From the NCBI GenBank assembly GCA_963794475.1, contig CAWCDW010000002.1, positions 186,001 to 250,000 of the forward strand: a DNA stretch of 64,000 nucleotides, written 5' to 3'. The position numbers and the translations under genes are program-made. Position 1 is the stretch's first letter. Every line of letters starts with the position of its first letter. This DNA comes from GAS188 sp963794475. GTDB taxonomy: Bacteria; Pseudomonadota; Alphaproteobacteria; Rhizobiales; Beijerinckiaceae. Positions 32,326 through 39,852 of this stretch are shown here, in pieces. The notes beneath the pieces were generated by a model. It saw nothing but the letters and a program-made list of their open reading frames with translations. It had not been told where the DNA came from and searched no databases.

Positions 32326-33758
32326 GACGCGGCCCTCTGCTTGCCTCGGGCCTGCCAGCGCGCCTGAAAGGTCGGGCCTTGCGGGCTTGGAAAATCGCGA
32401 TGCGCCGTCCAACCCGCGCCGAAGGGCAAAAAGGTCAAGGATCCCTTGCTCCGGCCGAAGAGTGCCAAGGCAGCCATCGCGAGACGCGTCGCTCGCCGAT
32501 AAAGCCAGGGCCGTTTTGCGAAAAAGGCCCAGAAGGCGATCCCATAGCGTTGGGCCGCCGGCGAGAGATGCCTCTCGAATTCCCGCTCGCGCCAATGGCG
32601 CATCATGCCGGGCAGCGGAATCTTCATCGGGCAGACCGCTTCGCAGCGCCCGCAGAAGGTCGATGCATTCGGCAAATTGCCGCCTTCGCCGAGCCCGATG
32701 AGAGAAGGGGTGAGCACGGCGCCCATCGGCCCGGGATAGACCCAGCCGTAAGCGTGGCCGCCGATCGCGTGATACACGGGGCAGTGATTCATGCAGGCTC
32801 CGCAGCGGATGCAGCGCAACATGTCCTGGAACTGCGTGCCGAGCATCGCCGAGCGGCCATTGTCTATGATGACGACATGGTATTCGGCCGGACCGTCAGG
32901 ATCGCCCGGGCGGCGCGGCCCGGTGGAGAAAGTCGTGTAGACGGACATGTCCTGGCCTGTCGCCGAGCGCGCCAGGACGCGCAGGATCTGGCACACATCC
33001 TCGAGCGTGGGCGTGATCTTCTCGATCGAGGCGAGCACGATATGCGCCTTGGGCAACGTCTGGGTGAGGTCGCCATTCCCCTCATTCGTCACGATCACGG
33101 ATGTTCCCGTTTCGGCGATGAGAAAATTCGCTCCGGTGATCCCGACATCAGCCGCGAGGAAGCGCTCCCGCAGGACCTGGCGCGCTTCCGCCAGAAGCTG
33201 CGTCGGTTCCGACAAATCGCGCCGCGGGTCGAGCCCCGAGTGAGCTCGGCGAAAATCCGCCTCGACCTGATCGCGATTGAGGTGCACGGCGGGCGCAATG
33301 ATGTGTGAGGGAATTTCGCCGCGAAGCTGGATGATGTATTCGCCGAGATCCGTCTCGACGGGCTTCATCCCCGCTGTTTCCAGCGCCTCGTTGATGCCGA
33401 TCTCCTCGCCGATCATCGATTTGCCCTTGGTCACCGTCTTGGCGCCGAGCCGCTGGCAAATCTCGATGACGGTCGCGCGCGCCTCCTCCGCGGTCCGCGC
33501 AAAATGCACATGTCCCCCCGCCTCCGCGACCTTGGCCTCATAGCGCTCGAGATAAAGGTCGAGATGCGCGAGCGTGTGATTCTTGATGTCGCGCGCCAAT
33601 TCACGCAGCGCCTCGAATTCCGGCAGCCGGTCCACCGCGCTTTGGCGCTTAGCGATGAAATTCGTGCGCACATGAGTAAGCGCGCGCTGCAGCTTCTCGT
33701 CCTGCATGGCGCGCACGGCATTGCGCTTGAAAGCTTTGGCGGTGGAATGAACGGTCAT
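32322..33758 (-). CDS. lutB: LutB/LldF-family iron-sulfur protein, lactate utilisation
   Basis: The frame runs from an ATG at 33758 (about 478 residues), although it stays open upstream to 33908. The N-terminal LUD domain includes AKTVTKGKSMIGEEIGINEAL and NFLIAETGTSVIVTNEGNGDL. Two ferredoxin-like clusters, CIRCGACMNHCPVY and CGRCEAVCPMKIPLP, bind [4Fe-4S] centres. The C-terminal extension ends in SPQGPTFQARWQARGK, as in other LutB proteins. It is translationally coupled to lutC. The lutA subunit is missing nearby, so either it lies elsewhere or the complex differs. Confidence 0.9.
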   Translation of the reverse strand: MTVHSTAKAFKRNAVRAMQDEKLQRALTHVRTNFIAKRQSAVDRLPEFEALRELARDIKNHTLAHLDLYLERYEAKVAEAGGHVHFARTAEEARATVIEICQRLGAKTVTKGKSMIGEEIGINEALETAGMKPVETDLGEYIIQLRGEIPSHIIAPAVHLNRDQVEADFRRAHSGLDPRRDLSEPTQLLAEARQVLRERFLAADVGITGANFLIAETGTSVIVTNEGNGDLTQTLPKAHIVLASIEKITPTLEDVCQILRVLARSATGQDMSVYTTFSTGPRRPGDPDGPAEYHVVIIDNGRSAMLGTQFQDMLRCIRCGACMNHCPVYHAIGGHAYGWVYPGPMGAVLTPSLIGLGEGGNLPNASTFCGRCEAVCPMKIPLPGMMRHWREREFERHLSPAAQRYGIAFWAFFAKRPWLYRRATRLAMAALALFGRSKGSLTFLPFGAGWTAHRDFPSPQGPTFQARWQARGKQRAAS

Positions 33759-34011
33759 GACGGCATCCGCTGCGGCATCGAGCATCGAGATCACTCTAGC
33801 ATGCCCGCCCCGCCCTTTCGTCAAGCCCCGGAAGCCGGAAGGGCCTTGCGGGCGTACCAATTCTGCCGCTGATGCGTGCATTTTCGCTGCACGTTGGCTA
33901 GTCGTCATGGGGGCTCAACCCCGGCGCCACGTCAGAAAGCTTGCGGTCGCCGGCCGACCGCGAAACAGGTGGGCGATTGCGCCGGGGCGTTTACGCCCCA
34001 CATCATGCGCC

Positions 34012-35734
34012 ATGAACCGCTTCGCCGAGCTCCTCGACCGTTTGGCCTTCGAGCCTTCGCGCAACGCCAAGCTCGCCCTGATCACCGAGTATTTCCGCAG
34101 CGAGCCCGATCCCGAGCGCGGCTATGCGCTTGCCGCGATGACGGGAGCGTTGAGTTTTCGGCTCGCCAAGCCCGGCCTGATCCGCGCCTTGATCCAGGAG
34201 CGCGCGGATCCGGTACTCTTCGCCTATTCCTACGATTATGTCGGCGATCTTTCCGAGACCGTCGCGCTGATGTGGCCGCGGGACGACAAGGCCTCGCCCG
34301 CAAGCGCGCCGCCTTCGCTCGCCCTGGTGATCGAGAGCTTGAGGCTCGCGTCGAAATCGGAGCTGCCGGGCTTGCTCACCGCTTGGCTCGATGCGCTCGA
34401 CGAGACGGGGCGGTGGGCGCTTTTGAAGCTGATCACCGGCGGGCTTCGTATCGGGGTGTCGGCGCGCCTTGCCAAGACCGCGCTCGCCGCGCTCGGCGAT
34501 CGGGATCCGAACGAGGTCGAGGAAGTCTGGCACGGCGTCTCGCCTCCCTATCTCGACCTCTTCGCCTGGATCGAGGGCAGATCGCGCGCGCCTGAAAGCC
34601 GCGATCCCGCCCCCTTCCGGCCGCCGATGCTTTCCCATCCGCTCGAGGAGAACGATGTGGCGGCGATCGATCCTTCGCGCTTCATCGCCGAATGGAAATG
34701 GGACGGCATTCGCGTCCAAGCCGTGGCCGGCCGCGGCGACGACGGGCGCAAGGTGGCGACGCATTTATTCGCGCACCGGCGAAGACATCTCCCCCGCCTT
34801 TCCCGATCTCATCGCCGCCTTCGACTTCGATGCGGCGATCGATGGCGAGTTGCTCGTCATGCGAGATGGACGCGTGCAAAGCTTCAATGAGCTGCAACAG
34901 CGCCTCAACCGGAAAAGCGTCACCGGAAAGCTGATCGCGGATTTCCCCGCCCATATCCGCGCCTATGATCTCTTGATCGAAGGCAAGGAGGATTTGCGCC
35001 CGCTTCCTTTCGTCGAGCGGCGGGGGCGGCTCGCGGCGTTCCTCGAGCGCATCGGGGAAAAGCGCATCGATTTGTCGCCGGCTCTTGCCTTCACGAGCTT
35101 CGATGATCTCGCCGCGGCGCGCGCCGACCCGATGCTCGCAGGCGCCGGCGCGGATGCCGAGGCGGTCGAGGGCGTGATGTTGAAGCGACGCGATTCGCCC
35201 TATCTTCCTGGCCGCCCCAAGGGCCTTTGGTTCAAATGGAAGCGCGATCCGAGGCTCGTCGATGCCGTGCTCATGTATGCGCAGCGCGGCCACGGCAAGC
35301 GCTCATCCTTCTATTCCGATTACACTTTCGGCGTCTGGAGGAATGGTGAGGAAGGCGAGGAGCTGGTGCCGGTCGGAAAAGCTTATTTCGGCTTCACCGA
35401 CGAGGAGCTGAAAGAGCTCGACCGTTTCGTGCGCAACAACACCATCAACCGTTTCGGGCCGGTTCGCGAGATCCGCCACGAGCCTCATGCCGGGCTCGTC
35501 CTCGAGGTCGCCTTCGAGGGTTTGCAGCGCTCGACGCGGCATCGATCCGGCGTCGCCATGCGCTTTCCTCGGGTCAACCGCATCCGCTGGGACAAGCCGC
35601 CGGCCGAGGCCGATCGTATCGAGACATTGATCGCGGCGCTGCCGACGGAGGCACGGAAAACCGATCCTCTCGGCCTTGCCACGGAGGAGAAGGCGATCCC
35701 ACGAACGAGACCGGTCCCCGACCGTTCCCGTTAA
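34012..35734 (+). pseudogene. ATP-dependent DNA ligase (cisplatin-damage-response type), one frameshift as sequenced
   Basis: The protein begins at an ATG at 34012 with a ligase N-terminal helical domain (MNRFAELLDRLAFEPSRNAK). The adenylation motif EWKWDGIRVQ carries the nucleophile lysine. At GRKVA near 34758-34760 the frame shifts; removing one A gives RIYSRTGEDISPAFPDLIAAF and a full 573-residue ligase with the later motifs DGELLVM, EGVMLKR and the C-terminal OB-fold (FKWKRDPRLVDAVLMYA). This is the proteobacterial stand-alone ligase group that usually sits beside a dedicated exonuclease, helicase and PdeM-like gene. None of these is here. As sequenced the ligase is truncated soon after motif I. 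Confidence 0.82.
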
Positions 35735-35868
35735 GTCCGCGCTTGGCTCGCCGCGCTCGCGCCATCGCGCCCGGTGGCAGACCCTATCTCGGGATTGTCC
35801 GAGCGGTCGATGTGCCGTTAAGCTTCCTTTTGAGTTTCTGGCGCCTGAACCCGGGGAGCGCTGCCGCG

Positions 35869-36540
35869 ATGGTCGAAAGCGGAGCCTTGCATATCGTCAT
35901 CGTCGACGACCATCCGCTGTTTCGCGACGCGTTGAAGCTCACGTTGCAAAACAGGCTCGCGGCGGCATGGATCGAGGCCGCAGGCTCGCTCGAGGAGGCG
36001 CTCAAGCTGATCTTTGCGCGCGAGATCGACCTTGTCCTTCTCGATCTGACCATGCCGGGCGTGCAAGGCCTGTCGGGCCTTCTCTACCTCCGGGCGCAAT
36101 TTCCGAGCGTGCCGGTGATCGTCATCTCCGCCACCGAGGATCGCGCCGTCGCACGAAACTGCCTCTCCTTCGGCGCGGCGGGCTATGTGCCGAAGAGCGC
36201 CAATGCCGCGCGGATCAACGAGGCGATCGACAAGGTGCTCGCCGGCGGCGTTTTCCTGCCCGCGGAAATGGAAACGGGAAGTGATGACGATCACGACGCC
36301 GAGGCCCTCGCCATGAAGCTTTCAACCCTGACCCCGCAACAGGTGAAGGTGCTGATGATGCTGTCGCAAGGTCTCCTCAACAAGCAGATCGCCTTCGAGC
36401 TTTCGGTCTCGGAAGCGACCGTGAAGGCGCATGTCTCTGCCATATTGACGAAGCTCGGTGTAGAAAGCCGCACCCAGGCCGTGATTCTCGCCGCGCGGAT
36501 CTCGGGAATCTTGCCGGCGCAAGCGCCCGCGGGCAGCTGA
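35869..36540 (+). CDS. LuxR-type (NarL/FixJ) response regulator, orphan
   Basis: The 223-residue protein has a receiver domain with Asp13/Asp14 and the phosphoacceptor Asp59 in LVLLDLTMPG, and a conserved lysine in AAGYVPKSANA. A C-terminal LuxR helix-turn-helix follows (LTPQQVKVLMMLSQGLLNKQIAFELSVSEATVKAH). It should bind DNA as a dimer when phosphorylated. No histidine kinase lies next to it. The ATG at 35869 has a GGGGAG eleven bases upstream, a rather long spacing; the frame is open to 35743. Its targets cannot be predicted here. Confidence 0.88.
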   Translation: MVESGALHIVIVDDHPLFRDALKLTLQNRLAAAWIEAAGSLEEALKLIFAREIDLVLLDLTMPGVQGLSGLLYLRAQFPSVPVIVISATEDRAVARNCLSFGAAGYVPKSANAARINEAIDKVLAGGVFLPAEMETGSDDDHDAEALAMKLSTLTPQQVKVLMMLSQGLLNKQIAFELSVSEATVKAHVSAILTKLGVESRTQAVILAARISGILPAQAPAGS

Positions 36541-36653
36541 GATCATCGGCGACGAGCGGCCGCGAAGGAAGCCGCCGGCGCCAACGCAGAACGAGCTTGA
36601 GCGACGACATCTCCCAGCCCCGCGAGAAAACTTCAACCAGGATCGAGGCCGCC

Positions 36654-36929
36654 ATGCCGGAGAATGAATTCAGCCGCTTCCTCGGCGGATCGCCCGGGAC
36701 CGTGCTCCTGAGGCTCATCGTGATGTCGCTCATCGTCGGGGCGGCGATGGTGTTCTTCAATCTCACGCCGCGCGACCTCCTCGAGGAGCTTCGCCAATTC
36801 ATCGAGAACATCTGGGCAGGCGGCCTTGAAAGCCTGCGCACGCTCGTCCTCTACGTCGCTTATGGCGCCATCGTCGTCGTGCCGATCTTCATCATCGCCC
36901 GGCTCTTGAAGATGAGCCGTGGTTCCTGA
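36654..36929 (+). CDS. DUF6460-like small membrane protein
   Basis: The product is about 91 residues from the ATG at 36654, which has GAGG six bases upstream; a TTG at 36597 is an alternative giving 110 residues. It begins MPENEFSRFLGGSPGTVLLRL and has two hydrophobic spans (RLIVMSLIVGAAMVFFNL and LYVAYGAIVVVPIFIIARLL) around an amphipathic linker. This matches the small rhizobial DUF6460 family of unknown function, as I recall it. Both termini are expected on the same side of the membrane. Confidence 0.7.
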   Translation: MPENEFSRFLGGSPGTVLLRLIVMSLIVGAAMVFFNLTPRDLLEELRQFIENIWAGGLESLRTLVLYVAYGAIVVVPIFIIARLLKMSRGS

Positions 36930-36965
36930 GGCCCGCGAGGCATCGGCGACTGCAGCGTAGCGAGA

Positions 36966-37400
36966 TCATTTGCCGAGGCTCGCGGCCAAATCGGCCAACG
37001 CGCCGGCTTTGTCGACCAGGATGCGCCACCCTGCCTCGACGATCCGGCGCGTGCCGGGATCGATAGGGTCGAGCGAAGCCCAGCTCGGAGCGGCGAAACT
37101 CAATTCGAGCGCCGCTCGTGGCGCGAGCGTGAAATGGCGCGACCACACGGCGCCGTAGGCCGCGTCCTCGAAGCTTTCCAGCGTAAAGCCGGCACGATCC
37201 CAGGCCATCGCGTCAGGCCAATCGCGATCGCGTCGAAACTCGTTCACCCGCTCCGTGAGCAGGACGAAGTCGAGATCGCTATCTGGCCTTGCGCTTCCGC
37301 GCGCCCAGGAGCCGATCATGGCAAGTCCGGCGATGTCAGGCCTTTGCCTCGCCCAATTCGTGATCAGAGCGATGATGCTTTCGACTTCGGCGGAACTCAT
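36966..37400 (-). CDS. Nucleotidyltransferase-fold protein
   Basis: The 144-residue protein has the DNA polymerase beta-type nucleotidyltransferase motif GSWARGSARPDSDLDF (30-45), with Asp42 and Asp44 as metal-binding acids. It resembles small minimal nucleotidyltransferases and the streptomycin adenylyltransferase-like group, and its later WDRAGFTLESFEDAAYGAVWSRHF block is common in this group. No partner HEPN-type gene lies beside it, so it does not look like the classical two-gene toxin-antitoxin module. Substrate unknown. Confidence 0.78.
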   Translation of the reverse strand: MSSAEVESIIALITNWARQRPDIAGLAMIGSWARGSARPDSDLDFVLLTERVNEFRRDRDWPDAMAWDRAGFTLESFEDAAYGAVWSRHFTLAPRAALELSFAAPSWASLDPIDPGTRRIVEAGWRILVDKAGALADLAASLGK

Positions 37401-37442
37401 CTCGCTGTCCTTCCAGCGACCGCGTTCCTCAAGTCCGCGCCC

Positions 37443-38528
37443 TCATCCCCGCGCGATCTGCGAAGCTTCCGCGCCGACGGCATCGGCAAGGCTCGCGTGT
37501 CCGGCGCGCGCGAGCCGCTTCACGAGGCCACGCTTGATCTTGCCGACCAGCGCGGGGCCTTTGAACACCAGCGCCGTGTAAAGCTGCAGAAGGCTCGCGC
37601 CGGCGACGATCTTCGTCCATGCCGCTTCCGGGCAATCGATGCCGCCGACGCCGACGAGCGGCAGGCGACCGTCGAGGCGCAAATGAGCCTCGGCAAGCAT
37701 GCGTGTCGACAAGGCAAAGAGCGGACGACCCGACAAGCCGCCTTCTTCCCTTGCAAGCCGCTCCTCTTTGAGCGAGGCGGGTCGCGTCAAGGTCGTGTTG
37801 GCCACGACGAGCCCATCGATGCCGCGCGCCAGCACCACGGCGACGATATCGTCGAGCTCCGAAAGCGACAGATCAGGGGCGATCTTCACAAGAAGCGGCG
37901 TGCGCTTTTCCTGCGCCGCAAGCGCATGGGCGCGAGCCTCGAGCGCCCGAGCGACGAGATCGTCAAGCGCCTCCCTCCCCTGCAATCCTCGCAAACCCGG
38001 CGTGTTGGGCGAGGAGACGTTGATGGTGATGAAGTCGCAATCTCGCGCAAGCGTCGCGATGCCGATGGCGTAATCGCCGGCGCGATCGGCCGAGAGCTTG
38101 TTCGCCCCGATGTTCACCCCGACGATGCCGGCGGCGCCGCGCCTCGCGGCAAGCTTCGTCGAGATCGCCTCGACGCCCCCGTTATTCAGCCCATAACGGT
38201 TGATCACGGCTTCATCGGCCGGCAGGCGGAAGAGGCGCGGCCGCGGATTTCCCGGTTGCGGCAGCGGTGTCACGCCGCCGATCTCGACGAAGCCGAAGCC
38301 AAGCCGAAGGCATCCATCGATCGCCTCACCATCCTTGTCGAAACCGGCCGCGAGCCCAACCGGGTTCGGGAAAGCGAGGCCGAAAGCTTTCGTCGCGAGC
38401 CTTGGGTCCTCCGCAGCGGGTGCCGCTCGCGGCAGCAGCCGCAGGGCCGTGAGCGCGAGACGATGCGCGCGCTCCGCATCGAGCGCGGAGAGGAATGGGT
38501 TAGCGAGGCGAAAGGCGAGCGGCATCAT
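37443..38528 (-). CDS. pyrD: Dihydroorotate dehydrogenase (quinone), class 2
   Basis: The 361-residue enzyme oxidises dihydroorotate to orotate in pyrimidine synthesis at the inner membrane. It shows NPVGLAAGFDKDG, the FMN and substrate block VINRYGLNN, the catalytic-serine segment INVSSPNTPGLRGLQ and VGVGGIDCPEAAWTKI near the C-terminus. The short N-terminal amphipathic region (FRLANPFLSALDAERAHRLAL) is the quinone-binding helix pair typical of class 2. The ATG at 38528 overlaps the end of the DUF952 gene by 29 bases; an ATG at 38525 is equally likely. Confidence 0.95.
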   Translation of the reverse strand: MMPLAFRLANPFLSALDAERAHRLALTALRLLPRAAPAAEDPRLATKAFGLAFPNPVGLAAGFDKDGEAIDGCLRLGFGFVEIGGVTPLPQPGNPRPRLFRLPADEAVINRYGLNNGGVEAISTKLAARRGAAGIVGVNIGANKLSADRAGDYAIGIATLARDCDFITINVSSPNTPGLRGLQGREALDDLVARALEARAHALAAQEKRTPLLVKIAPDLSLSELDDIVAVVLARGIDGLVVANTTLTRPASLKEERLAREEGGLSGRPLFALSTRMLAEAHLRLDGRLPLVGVGGIDCPEAAWTKIVAGASLLQLYTALVFKGPALVGKIKRGLVKRLARAGHASLADAVGAEASQIARG

Positions 38529-38880
38529 GGGTGCAAAATCGCTCGGGCGATGGCACGAGGTGAATACCGTCTTCGCCAAGCGGCATCGGCTCGACGAAAC
38601 GCACCGCCGACAAGAAAAGCTCGGCGTAAAGATGCGGGAAGAGCGCGCCGCCACGCGAAGGCTCGAAGCGCAAATTTTCCCCGAGCGCCTCGGCGTCGAC
38701 GGCGATCAGGAGAAGATCGGCGCGCCCGGCGAAATGCTTCGCCGCCGTCTCGGCGAGCTGCTCAGCGGTGGAAAAGTGAATGAAGCCGTCGCGCAGATCG
38801 ACCGCCGAACCGCGAAAGACCTTCTCCCGCTCGGCGCGGTGCCATTCATCCATGCCGCAGATTTTGAACACGAGCCCCAT
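38500..38880 (-). CDS. DUF952 family protein
   Basis: The 126-residue protein begins MGLVFKICGMDEWHRAE and has the DUF952 pattern DGFIHFSTAEQLAETAAKHFAGR and FPHLYAELFLSAVRFVEPMPL. The ATG at 38880 has a GGGATGAG stretch upstream. Its 3' end overlaps pyrD by 29 bases, a pairing that is common in rhizobial genomes and hints at co-transcription. The function of DUF952 proteins is unknown. Confidence 0.88.
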   Translation of the reverse strand: MGLVFKICGMDEWHRAEREKVFRGSAVDLRDGFIHFSTAEQLAETAAKHFAGRADLLLIAVDAEALGENLRFEPSRGGALFPHLYAELFLSAVRFVEPMPLGEDGIHLVPSPERFCTHDAARLSPR

Positions 38881-39407
38881 GCGCTCATCCCACCAAGCTT
38901 CGCTCGACGATCTCGCTTTGAGCTTTGCGCCGCGACGCGGACGTTTCGTGCGGCATCAAGCGAGTCAAAATTTTTCCACCCGAGACTTTCTCTTGCGATC
39001 TCGCGTCGCGTGGAATGGCACGGCGTCGGGCGATCGACAAGCCCGTGAAACGAATCGACTCCGCCTCCGCGAAGCGTGCATCGAGCTGTCGCGCGGGTTC
39101 GCGCAGTGCTCGGTGCCGCACGTTCGAAAATTTTTTTTCGCCGGAAAGCGTGGATCAGCGTTCGATCCAATACTGTATAAACGAAAAGCGATGGTAAGCA
39201 CATTGTTGATATTTTACAGATAAACATCAATTCTATATTAAGTCGTTGTTGTAATATTTCTGCGGTAATTTCTTCGAGCGCAAACTCGCTCGCGCGCCGG
39301 AATACGGGCGAGCATGCCCAACAATGTGTTGATGGAGCGCGATATCATTTTTCTTGCTTGACAAGTCGTGGTAGGATTTAGCCGCGAATCAACGCAGGGG
39401 AGTTCCC
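38881..39407. other. Non-coding stretch with an AT-rich core
   Basis: About 530 bases carry no frame with both coding look and a ribosome-binding site. From roughly 39120 to 39260 the sequence becomes far more AT-rich than its neighbours, including a run of eight T. A perfect TTGACA lies at 39358-39363, 45 bases before the start of the lysine-rich gene, but I find no -10 at normal spacing. The stretch probably holds promoters for both the divergent DUF952-pyrD pair and the histone-like gene. Confidence 0.45.
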
Positions 39408-39584
39408 ATGGCAATGCCAACTAAGAAAGCTACGAAGGCCAAGAAGTCGACCGCGAAGGCGAAGCCGAGGACAGCCGCGAAAGCGAAGGCTGCTCCGAAA
39501 GCCGCCAAGAAAAAGGCGCCTGCGCGGAGGAAGCCCGCCGCGAAGAGCAAGTCTGCTGCTGTCGCCAGAAAGACGAAGAAGTAG
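39408..39584 (+). CDS. Lysine/alanine-rich histone H1-like small protein, 58 aa
   Basis: The ATG has an AGGGGAG site six to seven bases upstream and the frame ends in TAG at 39584. The product is made almost only of Lys, Ala, Pro, Arg, Thr and Ser (starts MAMPTKKATKAKK, ends ARKTKK), with about 20 lysines in 58 residues and repeated KA/AAKAK units like histone H1 tails, AlgP and chlamydial Hc proteins. It would bind DNA or RNA through charge. A strong hairpin follows 16 bases later, so this is a single-gene unit. Function by composition only. Confidence 0.75.
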   Translation: MAMPTKKATKAKKSTAKAKPRTAAKAKAAPKAAKKKAPARRKPAAKSKSAAVARKTKK

Positions 39585-39600
39585 ACTCTGAGACGATGTT

Positions 39601-39619
39601 CGGGGCCGCTTCGGCCCCG
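39601..39619 (+). terminator. Stem-loop terminator of the histone-like gene
   Basis: CGGGGCCG and CGGCCCCG form a perfect eight-base-pair GC stem around a three-base CTT loop, 16 bases after the stop codon. No U-tract follows, so termination strength is uncertain. Confidence 0.6.
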
Positions 39620-39852
39620 ACATCCTCACTCGCCGATCTTCCGATATCGGCCAGTGAAATCGAGCGGAGCTCGAAAAAGCGGCGAGCCCATCGAGCCGCA
39701 ACCCGAACCAAGAAGACGAAGGTCGGGTATCGGAAATCTCCGGACATCCACTATCGATCACTTCTCATCCCCGTTGCGTGAGCCTGCGATTGGCCGCGAC
39801 GAGGCGAGCTTCTCGGCCGTATCGCGCCGAAGGGTTGCGAGCGAACGCGCGC

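Noticed and set aside
36966..37400. Toxin-antitoxin (MNT/HEPN-type) module around the nucleotidyltransferase
   Set aside because: No HEPN-like partner gene lies on either side; the neighbours are DUF6460 and pyrD.
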